A DNA stretch of 13,484 nucleotides, taken from Bacillota bacterium (GTDB taxonomy: Bacteria > Bacillota > Desulfitobacteriia > Desulfitobacteriales > Desulfitobacteriaceae). The notes beneath the pieces are model-generated. The model did not search any database. It was given only the letters and a program-made list of their open reading frames with translations, and had not been told where the DNA came from. The stretch lies in assembly GCA_023390635.1 (NCBI GenBank), contig JAEWCM010000168.1, forward strand, positions 1-13,484, in the 5' to 3' direction. Position numbers and translations under genes: made by a program. This document shows, one piece after another, positions 6,344 to 13,159 of the stretch. How positions within the stretch are numbered: position 1 is the first letter of the stretch; each line of letters begins with the position of its first letter.

Positions 6344-7540
6344 TCAATTAATCAGCAGGTGTATGGTCACAGGCGCATATTGAAGATCATAATCCCAATC
6401 CGTAATCTGTTTTTGCAGTATTTCCATATTATTTTGCAAGTCAGCCAAGGCTTGCTTGTAATGGAGAATATCTTGTTCTGTTTTGGCTTCCTTCAACAAC
6501 GTTTCATATTTTTGTCTCTGGACACCCATTTGATTAAGTTGGGCCTGCGTTCCATTGTATTGGCTGGAAATATTGTTTTTATCCAGATTTGAATTGGCTA
6601 TCTTACCGTAGGACAGCATCCCGGTTTGAAAATTAGCCAGATTCTCTACCGGAATCCTGGCGGTGACACTTTTCAAACTGTCCAGGGATTTGTTTCCCTC
6701 TACATATCCGCCCTGCTTGACAGCCAAATCAGCAATATTGCTGTTCACTGCACTGGGATCACTGACAATCAGGGTCATATTGAGAACATATTCCACTCTC
6801 ACCGGCACAATGTCTGCTATTCCAGGGGTCTCCGGAGCCGGAGCAGACTCCGCCGAACCGGCGGCAGCTGCCGAATCAGCGGCTGACCCGCTTCCCGCAG
6901 TATTCTTATCTCCACTGCTTCCACTGTTTCCGCTCCCCTGAACCGAAGAAACAGACTGGGTATAGTTTGTTGAGCCGTTCAGAGCAAATCCATCTGCCGC
7001 GGGAGCTGTTTTTTGCACCTCAGGAAGTGCAGCCTGTGCCTGGTCGGCTCCCCCTGTCTCAGGTACGGCAACGGAGCCTGCAGCGGAGTCTGCGCCACCC
7101 GTTGCCGCAGAAGCATCAGCCGTATCCTGACGGCTACTGCCGCTCTCTTTACTTTCTGTGTCCGAAGAATTGGTATAGGCCGTTTGCGTGGTCTGATCCT
7201 GCTCCCCCGTTCCCTTGAAAGAAAGCACTGCTTCATGCCCGGCCAGGATCAGCAGCACCATCGCGGCAACAGAAACTGCGCCTTTCCAAGACCTGCGTCC
7301 CCGGACACTTTTAATCCATTCAACTTTATTTTGCTTATGATCACTATCCCCGGCCAGTCCTGCTGAGATCTCCTCCGGGTCGCTCTCTCCCTTTTCCTCA
7401 ATCACTGCCAGATTATCCAACACTCTTTGTTTGATTCTGGCTTTTTGTTCCTCCATGGGTTCAGCCTGATGAAAGAAAGCTTTCAGTTGTTCTAAATCTC
7501 CATCATTTCCCCAAATTATGTCCGGATCTTTTGACTTCAT
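6344..7540 (-). CDS. DUF4349 membrane protein, likely partner of the ECF sigma factor
   Basis: A 398-residue single-pass membrane protein. Residues 1-86 are cytosolic, charged and lack cysteine, so there is no zinc-type anti-sigma motif. One helix lies at about 87-106. A long low-complexity Ser/Ala/Gly/Gln linker runs to about 240. The C-terminal DUF4349 domain (about 247-398) includes RIPVENLANFQTGM and a coiled-coil-like stretch (about 332-382). Many DUF4349 proteins have a C-terminal helix after the domain; this one ends at the domain. The ATG overlaps the sigma stop (ATGA at 7540-7537) and follows GGGAGG. Translational coupling and the cytosolic N-terminus suggest it restrains the sigma factor, but this is inference. 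Confidence 0.82.
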   Translation of the reverse strand: MKSKDPDIIWGNDGDLEQLKAFFHQAEPMEEQKARIKQRVLDNLAVIEEKGESDPEEISAGLAGDSDHKQNKVEWIKSVRGRRSWKGAVSVAAMVLLILAGHEAVLSFKGTGEQDQTTQTAYTNSSDTESKESGSSRQDTADASAATGGADSAAGSVAVPETGGADQAQAALPEVQKTAPAADGFALNGSTNYTQSVSSVQGSGNSGSSGDKNTAGSGSAADSAAAAGSAESAPAPETPGIADIVPVRVEYVLNMTLIVSDPSAVNSNIADLAVKQGGYVEGNKSLDSLKSVTARIPVENLANFQTGMLSYGKIANSNLDKNNISSQYNGTQAQLNQMGVQRQKYETLLKEAKTEQDILHYKQALADLQNNMEILQKQITDWDYDLQYAPVTIHLLIN

Positions 7541-8043
7541 ACTCGCTTCCCTCCCTTGTGTTCCAATTCATATAGTTTACGGAAGCTTTTCTTGGCCCGG
7601 TACAGCAGACTATCGACTGCTTTGGGGCTAATCCCCAAAACCTCCCCCACCTCGGCGGCACTAAAACCTTCAATCAATCTGAGCTGAATGGCCGTCACCT
7701 GCTGAGCAGGCAATTTAGCCAGCGTCTGTTCCACGCTCAGCAGCTCGGTCCAGCTTTCGCTGTGGTCATGCACAGACTGCACCGTCTCAATCTCTGTAAG
7801 AGAAATGAGGGATACCGCTTTCCGTGACCGATAAAAATCTGCCACTTGGTTGTAGGCAATCCGCAAGGCCCAGGATTTCAGGGAACTTTCACCTTTAAAT
7901 CCGGGCAAAGCCTTCCATATCTTTGTTAATGTCTCGACTGTGATATCTTCAATCTCGCTTTCCGCCACCCTCGTGCGTACAAAGCGGAAGATGATGGGGA
8001 ACAACTCTTCATAGATCTCATCAAAAGAGGAATCTACCGTCAC
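7537..8043 (-). CDS. ECF-family RNA polymerase sigma factor (second module)
   Basis: A 168-residue sigma-70 group 4 factor. Region 2 covers about residues 8-75: YEELFPIIFRFVRTRV, then EIEDITVETLTKIWKALP, and SLKSWALRIAYNQVADFYRSR. Region 4 covers about 105-160, with LPAQQVTAIQLRLIEGF and the helix-turn-helix SAAEVGEVLGISPKAVDSLLYR. The start is GTG at 8043-8041, with GGAGGT nine bases upstream; there is no nearby ATG alternative. It is distinct in sequence from the sigma factor at 1818-2360 and paired with a different membrane partner, so the two probably answer different signals. A candidate self-activated promoter lies at 8072-8102. Confidence 0.9.
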   Translation of the reverse strand: MTVDSSFDEIYEELFPIIFRFVRTRVAESEIEDITVETLTKIWKALPGFKGESSLKSWALRIAYNQVADFYRSRKAVSLISLTEIETVQSVHDHSESWTELLSVEQTLAKLPAQQVTAIQLRLIEGFSAAEVGEVLGISPKAVDSLLYRAKKSFRKLYELEHKGGKRV

Positions 8044-8071
8044 GAAAAGTTGACCTCCTCTCTCTTATATG

Positions 8072-8117
8072 TTTAGACGTATAAAACGAACCTAAAGTGA
8101 CATTTTTTTTGTCACTT
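8072..8117 (-). promoter_or_regulatory. Candidate ECF promoter overlapping a TGTCAC palindrome
   Basis: On the minus strand, TGTCAC (8102-8097) and CGTCTAAA (8079-8072) are 17 bases apart, an arrangement typical of ECF promoters (CGTC-type -10). The -35 is one arm of a perfect inverted repeat: AAGTGACA (8095-8102) and TGTCACTT (8110-8117) around seven T residues. This raises the possibility of an operator over the -35 as well as self-activation by the sigma factor encoded just downstream. Confidence 0.5.
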
Positions 8118-8258
8118 ATTTGTTAAACTTTTGTATCCGTTCCTGACCCATTAAAGTGTTAAATTTCACAATTTAAATTTATGTTCAAGAAGGCTACATC
8201 CTTTTTAAAATTACACCGACCAGTTAAAAACATTTTAAATATATCGTAAATATGGGAA

Positions 8259-8301
8259 ATGGGCAATAAAAACATCATTTTGAGTCGTTTTTATCGCCCA
8301 T
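8259..8301 (-). terminator. Long stem-loop after the methionine aminopeptidase gene
   Basis: The 15-base arms at 8259-8273 and 8287-8301 pair along their length, with one G-U pair on the minus strand, around a 13-base loop. It lies 36 bases beyond the map stop. No proper T run follows on either strand, so it may act as an RNA 3'-end stabiliser rather than a classic terminator. The rest of the 8044-8336 gap holds only the sigma promoter and AT-rich sequence. Confidence 0.5.
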
Positions 8302-8336
8302 GACCGCACTATAAAATCTGTATTAAAAGTAAATTT

Positions 8337-9086
8337 CTAGTCCTGCTCTGTCAAAATCAGAGGACCATTCTCCGTGATGGCAATCGTATGCTCATACTGG
8401 GCGGAAAGCGTCCCATCCAGCGTTCTGGCCGTCCAGCCGTTATCATCAATTTTCAAACGGTGTGTGCCAATATTGATCATCGGCTCAATGGTGAACACCA
8501 TCCCCGCTCTGATCCGTACGCCCCGGTGGGGAATCCCGTAATGAGGCACCCACAATTCTTCGTGCATGGTACTGCCGATCCCGTGACCGGTGAATTCCCG
8601 CACCACAGAGTAGCCTTCCCCTTCCGCATGCTTCTGCACTGTATAAGAAACATCGCCGATCCGGTTTCCCACCACTGCCTGCTCTATTCCCAAATAGAGG
8701 CATTCCTTTGTTACCTTAAGCAGACGCTCAGCTTCCGGGCTGATCTGCCCCACGGCATAGCTCCAGGCCGAATCGGCCAGCCAGCCGTTGAGATTAACCA
8801 CCATGTCAATGGTGACAATGTCTCCCTCTTCCAGTTTGCGGTGGCTGGGAAAGCCATGGCAGATCTCATCGTTGACGGAAGCACAGGTAGCATAGGGGAA
8901 TCCTTTATAACCCTTTTGTTCCGGCGTCGCTCCGTGGCTGGTGATGAACTCATCCGCCAGCCGATCAATTTCCAGCGTGGTAATTCCCGGCTGGATTTTT
9001 GTTCTCAGCATGCGGTGGCAGCCCGTCAATATTTTAGCTGCCTCGGCCATTTTTTGAATTTGTTCTTCTGTTTTAATCACTACCAT
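8337..9086 (-). CDS. map: Methionine aminopeptidase, type I
   Basis: A 249-residue cytosolic metalloprotease that removes the initiator methionine from nascent proteins. All five metal ligands are present: D94 (VTIDMVV), D105 (LADSAW), H168 (EFTGHGIG), E201 (FTIEPM) and E232 (QYEHT). The GYKGFPYATCASVNDEICHG segment (59-78) is also typical. Length fits the short type Ia form, without an N-terminal zinc finger. The ATG at 9086 follows AAGGAGA with 8-base spacing, in the 13-base gap after the RNase H gene, so the two are co-transcribed. Ribosomal operons usually carry another map copy; this one stands outside any ribosomal cluster and may be a second paralogue. Confidence 0.95.
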   Translation of the reverse strand: MVVIKTEEQIQKMAEAAKILTGCHRMLRTKIQPGITTLEIDRLADEFITSHGATPEQKGYKGFPYATCASVNDEICHGFPSHRKLEEGDIVTIDMVVNLNGWLADSAWSYAVGQISPEAERLLKVTKECLYLGIEQAVVGNRIGDVSYTVQKHAEGEGYSVVREFTGHGIGSTMHEELWVPHYGIPHRGVRIRAGMVFTIEPMINIGTHRLKIDDNGWTARTLDGTLSAQYEHTIAITENGPLILTEQD

Positions 9087-9099
9087 TGTTTTTGTCTCC

Positions 9100-9714
9100 T
9101 TAAATCCCTAAAGCCTCTTTAGCCTTTTTATCTACATAATCATTGAATTGATTGCCGCTGTGGGCCGTCACTTTCTCAAAGGTATAAATCCCCTGATATT
9201 TCTCCATCCATTCAGAATATTTCCTGGTATACTCGTTTTGTGCTTTCCAATCTTTAGTAACCCAGAAAGCCACTCCGGCATAATCATGATGGATGCGGAT
9301 TTTCACTCCCATTTCCACAGCCTTGCGCACAGCATAGATCACCGCCGCCAATTCTCCGGCCACATTGCGCATGGAAGCGGCTTCCTGATTCTTACCTACG
9401 CCATTGTCCTCCCAAATCACGCGGTTATCCTGAACGAAAGCATAAGCCCAGGCGTACTGACCGTTTACATAGCTGCCGTCGGTATAAACATCCACATAGT
9501 CAGAATCTCTTTCATCGCCCGGTTTCTGCTCCTCTCCGGGCTGTACAGCCTTATTCCCTGCCAACCAGGCCTTAGCTTCCTCTTCTTCCTTAAAGCTTTT
9601 ATATACCGCCCCCGGAAAGCCGTGAACCTCATCCTTGCATGCTGCCCAGGTCCGATAGATTCCCGGATGGCGTCCTTCCTTTACTGCATAATACTTAGCT
9701 TTTTCATTGCCCAA
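9100..9714 (-). CDS. rnhA: Ribonuclease H with N-terminal viroplasmin (RNA/DNA-hybrid-binding) domain
   Basis: A cytosolic enzyme that degrades the RNA strand of RNA-DNA hybrids. Numbering is from the upstream ATG at 9723. The N-terminal domain (about 10-55) has KYYAVKEGRHPGIYRTW and KSFKEEEEAKAWL, typical of viroplasmin/HBD domains. A charged linker leads to the RNase H domain (about 76-206) with D82 (YTDGSY), E124 (AGELAAV), D147 (HHDYAGV), and H188 and D195 near the end. The catalytic set appears complete. The ATG at 9723 directly abuts the ribosome binding site AAAGGAG with no spacing. The TTG at 9714 has 9-base spacing and is preferred, giving 204 residues. It is first in an operon with map. 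Confidence 0.92.
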   Translation of the reverse strand: MGNEKAKYYAVKEGRHPGIYRTWAACKDEVHGFPGAVYKSFKEEEEAKAWLAGNKAVQPGEEQKPGDERDSDYVDVYTDGSYVNGQYAWAYAFVQDNRVIWEDNGVGKNQEAASMRNVAGELAAVIYAVRKAVEMGVKIRIHHDYAGVAFWVTKDWKAQNEYTRKYSEWMEKYQGIYTFEKVTAHSGNQFNDYVDKKAKEALGI

Positions 9715-9766
9715 ACGCTCCATCTCCTTTGCTATTGTATATCAAAGAAACCTTTTCTTCCACCTG

Positions 9767-9784
9767 TTTGAAATTCCTTTCAAA
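9767..9784. promoter_or_regulatory. Inverted repeat in the divergent promoter region
   Basis: TTTGAAA (9767-9773) and TTTCAAA (9778-9784) form a perfect 7-bp inverted repeat with a TTCC spacer. It lies midway between the divergent RNase H and aminotransferase genes. This is a plausible operator, but no regulator is encoded nearby and no confident promoter hexamers could be placed on either strand. Confidence 0.35.
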
Positions 9785-9849
9785 TGTCACACTTTCTGCC
9801 GATCCCAATATCATGATACAGAAACCTTTCTACAGCGGAGGTAGTATCA

Positions 9850-11184
9850 ATGAATCATATGTTTTCCAGCCCTGACTTCCGGGATTTAGTGGTCGGTGCA
9901 GACAACTGTGTTCCTGTTCAAGGTAAAATGATCCCTCATATTAACTTCGATAATGCCGCCACGACTCCTCCTTTGAAATCAGTCCTGCAGGAAATGGCGG
10001 ACTTTGCTCCCAATTACGCCTCAGTCCACCGGGGAAGCGGGTATAAATCCCGTCTGACGTCCCAGTTTTACGAGCAGGCCCGGACGGAGGTGCTGAATTT
10101 CGTCAATGGAGACCGGCGCCAGGATATCTGCATCTTTGTGCGCAATGCTACCGAAGGGATCAATATTCTGGCCCATTGCCTTTCCCAAACGGAGAAGCAA
10201 AAAAAAATCATCCTCAGCTCGCAAATGGAGCATCATTCCAATGATCTGCCCTGGCGTAAATATTTTAAGGTAGTTTATGTGCAGACCGATCCGGCCGGGC
10301 GCCTTGATCTGAACGATCTCCAAGCCAAGCTGCAGAAGTACCGGGGACAGATCAGGCTGGTAGCCATCACAGGGGCGTCCAATGTCACAGGTTATGTGAA
10401 TCCCATACATAAAATAGCGGAACTGGCGCATCAATATGACAGCAAAATCTTTATCGACGGTGCCCAACTCATTCCTCACTGCCCCCTGGACATGAAACCG
10501 GTCAATTCTCAACGGCACATCGATTATCTGGCTTTTTCCGCCCACAAAATGTATGCACCCTATGGCACAGGGGTACTGATCGGACCTAAAAAAAGCTTCA
10601 GCGCAGGAGAGCCTGACCATGTAGGCGGGGGAACCGTAAATATTGTCACCACCAAACTCATTGTGTGGGATGATCCGCCGGCCAGAGACGAGGCAGGCAC
10701 TCCCAATGTGATGGGGGTAGTGGCCTTGGTGGCAGCGATCCGGACCTTAACTGCCCTGAGCATGCGAAATGTGGAAAAACAGGAGCGGAATCTTTTAGCC
10801 TACGTCTGGCCCAAGATGAAAAAGATTTGTGACCTTGAGCTCTATAATCAGTACGGCCCGGAAATGATCGGCGTTATTCCCTTCAATATCAGAGGCATTC
10901 CCCATCAACTGCTTGCCCACCTATTGGCCCAGGAAAGAGGTATTTCTGTCCGTAACGGCTGTTTTTGCGCCCAGCCTTATGTACAAAAGCTTCTCAACGT
11001 CACGGATGAGCAAATTATCCATGCCATGAAATATCCTCAGTCTCCCCGCCCGGGCATGGTCCGGATCAGCTTCGGCATCTACAATCAAAAGCAGGAAATC
11101 GATGAGTTTATCTGCATTCTGCAAAAAATTGCGGAAAACAAAAGATATTATCTGAATAAATACCGCGACCCGTATAAGAATTAA
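9850..11184 (+). CDS. Type II cysteine desulfurase-like class V aminotransferase
   Basis: A 444-residue PLP-dependent fold-type I enzyme of the SufS/CsdB-like group. Seen: the N-terminal substrate loop NFDNAATTPP (32-41), EHHSND (127-132) with the cofactor-stacking histidine, FIDGAQLIPH (201-210) with the PLP aspartate D203, and AFSAHKMYAPYGTG (228-241) with the Schiff-base lysine K233. The C-terminal loop ISVRNGCFCAQP (365-376) has R-x-G-x-x-C spacing as in SufS, so C373 is the likely persulfide cysteine; C371 is an extra neighbour. No SufBCD, SufU or IscU gene is in the window, so a housekeeping Fe-S role is not indicated. The ATG at 9850 follows GGAGGT. The DsrE-family gene 55 bases downstream suggests sulfur relay. 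Confidence 0.88.
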   Translation: MNHMFSSPDFRDLVVGADNCVPVQGKMIPHINFDNAATTPPLKSVLQEMADFAPNYASVHRGSGYKSRLTSQFYEQARTEVLNFVNGDRRQDICIFVRNATEGINILAHCLSQTEKQKKIILSSQMEHHSNDLPWRKYFKVVYVQTDPAGRLDLNDLQAKLQKYRGQIRLVAITGASNVTGYVNPIHKIAELAHQYDSKIFIDGAQLIPHCPLDMKPVNSQRHIDYLAFSAHKMYAPYGTGVLIGPKKSFSAGEPDHVGGGTVNIVTTKLIVWDDPPARDEAGTPNVMGVVALVAAIRTLTALSMRNVEKQERNLLAYVWPKMKKICDLELYNQYGPEMIGVIPFNIRGIPHQLLAHLLAQERGISVRNGCFCAQPYVQKLLNVTDEQIIHAMKYPQSPRPGMVRISFGIYNQKQEIDEFICILQKIAENKRYYLNKYRDPYKN

Positions 11185-11239
11185 AGTCTGAGAGACAATG
11201 ACTATAAGATTATAAGCAAAACCCAAGGAGGGATTGATC

Positions 11240-11716
11240 TTGTCTAAAAGACTTAATATTCTTATGTTCAGCGGTGAATATGACAAAGCCCTGGCGGCTT
11301 TAATCCTGGCCAATTCGGCACGGGAAATGGAGATGGAGGTCACCATGTTCTTCAGTTTTTGGGGACTCTGTCTGCTTAGAGACCCGGAAAAAATGACCTT
11401 GGAAGACAAGACAACTTACGAAAAAATGTTTGGTATGGTAGCTCCTCAGGGACCGGAAAATCTCCCCCTCTCCCAATTAAACATGGTAGGTGTCGGTAAG
11501 CAGATGCTTCTGCAGATGATGGAAGATGCAGATGCTCCTACCCTGCAGGACTTCTTAAATGGAGCTCGCAAAAAAGGTGTCAGTTTTTATGGCTGCAAGC
11601 TTTCCCTGGAAGTCATGGGACTGAAAGAAGAGGAGCTGATCCCTGAATTGGAAATCAAGACTGCTACCGAATACCTGAGCGATGCTCTGGAATCGGATAT
11701 TCAATTATTTATTTAA
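11240..11716 (+). CDS. DsrE/DsrF/DrsH-like family protein (putative sulfur carrier)
   Basis: A 158-residue protein of the DsrE-like (DrsE_2, PF13686) family. Seen: the N-terminal strand and turn LNILMFSGEYDKALAALILA, the MFFSFWGLCLLR segment (37-48), and SFYGCKLSLEVMGL (115-128), where C119 occupies the conserved cysteine position of the family. C44 is a second cysteine. Family members bind or pass on sulfur as a cysteine persulfide. The start is TTG at 11240, seven bases after AAGGAGGG (11225-11232); an in-frame TTG at 11234 is too close to that site. It probably shares a transcript with the upstream desulfurase-like gene and could accept sulfur from it (inference). Its stop is 3 bases from the convergent glycosyltransferase stop. 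Confidence 0.88.
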   Translation: MSKRLNILMFSGEYDKALAALILANSAREMEMEVTMFFSFWGLCLLRDPEKMTLEDKTTYEKMFGMVAPQGPENLPLSQLNMVGVGKQMLLQMMEDADAPTLQDFLNGARKKGVSFYGCKLSLEVMGLKEEELIPELEIKTATEYLSDALESDIQLFI

Positions 11717-11719
11717 TTC

Positions 11720-12877
11720 TTACTTCAGGCTGTCAGCTAAAGGACGGCGGTTGTTGCGGCAAAAATCCAGCATGATTTCCACGGCCCGCTCCGCTCCCTG
11801 ACCAGGTAAAATCCTGGTGGCTGCAGCCTTCAGTCCGGCCAGCTTTTCCTGATTCAACAATAAGTAACGGACATGATTTTCCAGTTCATCCTCATTACCG
11901 GCAATCAGGGCGGCTCCATTTTTAGCCAGGAACTGGGCATTTTCCTCTTCCTGGCCGGGAATGGGCTTAAAGATAATCAGAGGCAGCTGTTTGGTCAAAG
12001 CCTCCGTCACGGTCAACCCACCCGCCTTGGTGATAATAATATCGGAAGCTGCCATCAAGCGGTCCACATCATTGGAATAGCCTAAACAGAGCATGGTGTT
12101 TTTGCTGCCCTCTGCCACTTCCCGGAGCGATTCATAGAGCCGGACATCCCTACCGCACACAACCACCGTTTGTACAAAGGCATCCGCTTCGCCCAAAAAG
12201 GTACAAATCTTTTTCACTCCGTCTAAAACTCCAAAAGCCCCGCACATCACCAAAAAGGTCAGTTTATCCGGATGGAGTCCCAAACTCTCTCTGAGTGCTC
12301 CCCGGTCGGCCTCTTTTTCAAACCGGGCACTGACCGGAATACCGGTGATATAGATTTTACCCTGCTCTATCCCTCTGCCGATCAGCCCTTCTTTCACATC
12401 ATCACAAGCCACAAAATACATATCTACACCCGGATGCACCCATTGACCGTGCAGAGCATAGTCGGTGATCACGGTAGCCACCGGAATATTCAGCATGTTT
12501 TCCCGGCGCAGATGGGCGAGAATTCCCGCCGCCACATGATAGGTGCAAATAATCAAATCAGGCTGATAAGATTCGATATAATCGCACACATTTTCCCGAC
12601 CCAAAGAATTCAAAAAACGCTGAATCAATGAATCGGGATGAATCTTGTCCGCCTGATAATAAACACGCCCCCAAAGTTTCGGCGTATGCTTGATCATTTC
12701 AATATATATATTTTGCGCCAACGCATTCACTCTTTTATTAACAAACTCGCCAAAATCCAAATGCTCAACTACAGCCTCCGGCGCTTGCAGTCTGACCTGC
12801 TCCACTAAAGCTTCTGCCGCTTTAATATGGCCTGCTCCGAAAGCAGCGGAAAAAACCAAAATTCTTAGTCCATCCAT
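11720..12877 (-). CDS. MGDG synthase/UgtP-like lipid glycosyltransferase
   Basis: A 385-residue GT28-type glycosyltransferase with an N-terminal MGDG_synth domain and a C-terminal nucleotide-sugar domain. Seen: FSAAFGAGHIKAAEAL (9-24), the GxGH acceptor loop that marks UgtP and plant MGDG synthases; DLIICTYHVAAGIL (107-120); VITDYALHGQWVHPGVDMYFV (about 136-156); and the donor-site segment TKAGGLTVTEALTKQLPLI (283-301) followed by PIPGQEEENA. Enzymes of this type add glucose or galactose to diacylglycerol at the inner face of the membrane, giving glycolipids that can anchor lipoteichoic acid. The precise sugar is not readable. The start ATG follows a GGGAGG site. It seems to be a single-gene unit with its own promoter upstream. 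Confidence 0.9.
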   Translation of the reverse strand: MDGLRILVFSAAFGAGHIKAAEALVEQVRLQAPEAVVEHLDFGEFVNKRVNALAQNIYIEMIKHTPKLWGRVYYQADKIHPDSLIQRFLNSLGRENVCDYIESYQPDLIICTYHVAAGILAHLRRENMLNIPVATVITDYALHGQWVHPGVDMYFVACDDVKEGLIGRGIEQGKIYITGIPVSARFEKEADRGALRESLGLHPDKLTFLVMCGAFGVLDGVKKICTFLGEADAFVQTVVVCGRDVRLYESLREVAEGSKNTMLCLGYSNDVDRLMAASDIIITKAGGLTVTEALTKQLPLIIFKPIPGQEEENAQFLAKNGAALIAGNEDELENHVRYLLLNQEKLAGLKAAATRILPGQGAERAVEIMLDFCRNNRRPLADSLK

Positions 12878-12971
12878 ATTATTATCATCCTCCCTGTCTT
12901 ATGTACGAATAACCGGCAGTACTTGTTTCAGGATAAGATAAATTTCGCAGGTAAAATTACACAATGTATGT

Positions 12972-12980
12972 ATTATAGCA
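12972..12980 (-). promoter_or_regulatory. Extended -10 promoter of the glycosyltransferase gene
   Basis: On the minus strand TGCTATAAT occurs at 12980-12972, a consensus -10 with the extended TG. No good -35 is seen at the expected distance. The nonamer TTATAGCAT (12973-12981, plus strand) is repeated at 12996-13004, 23 bases further upstream, which may be chance or a binding-site pair. Confidence 0.5.
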
Positions 12981-13053
12981 TGTCTTTTTTAAGATTTATA
13001 GCATACCATTGGATTCGCTATTTCGGTTCTCTCAGAGCTATTTATAGGGTAGG

Positions 13054-13124
13054 CTAAGTAATAAATGACGCTCCGCTGTCGCAAACTGGCGTTAACCGCT
13101 CATCTCCGGTCATTTATTACTTAG
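13054..13124. repeat. Dispersed hairpin repeat, copy 2
   Basis: Perfect 16-bp arms (CTAAGTAATAAATGAC at 13054-13069, its complement at 13109-13124) flank a 39-base core (13070-13108). The core differs from copy 1 at only three positions. It lies 35 bases after the stop of the partial glucan-synthase-like gene and upstream of the glycosyltransferase gene. This is the same context as copy 1: 3' of one leftward gene and 5' of the next. There is no T tract here, so a pure terminator function is less likely than for copy 1. Confidence 0.9.
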
Positions 13125-13159
13125 CATTATCCTGTCAGCTTCTGCCCTGAACCGGGGCT

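Noticed and set aside
8388..9122. A 244-codon rightward frame opposite map
   Set aside because: It is fully antisense to a clear methionine aminopeptidase with all catalytic residues, and its translation shows no family features.
9148..9771. A 207-codon rightward frame opposite the RNase H gene
   Set aside because: It is an antisense shadow of a well-supported gene and lacks a ribosome binding site.
10021..10620. A 199-codon leftward frame inside the desulfurase-like gene
   Set aside because: It is antisense to strongly conserved PLP-enzyme motifs, with no initiation signal.
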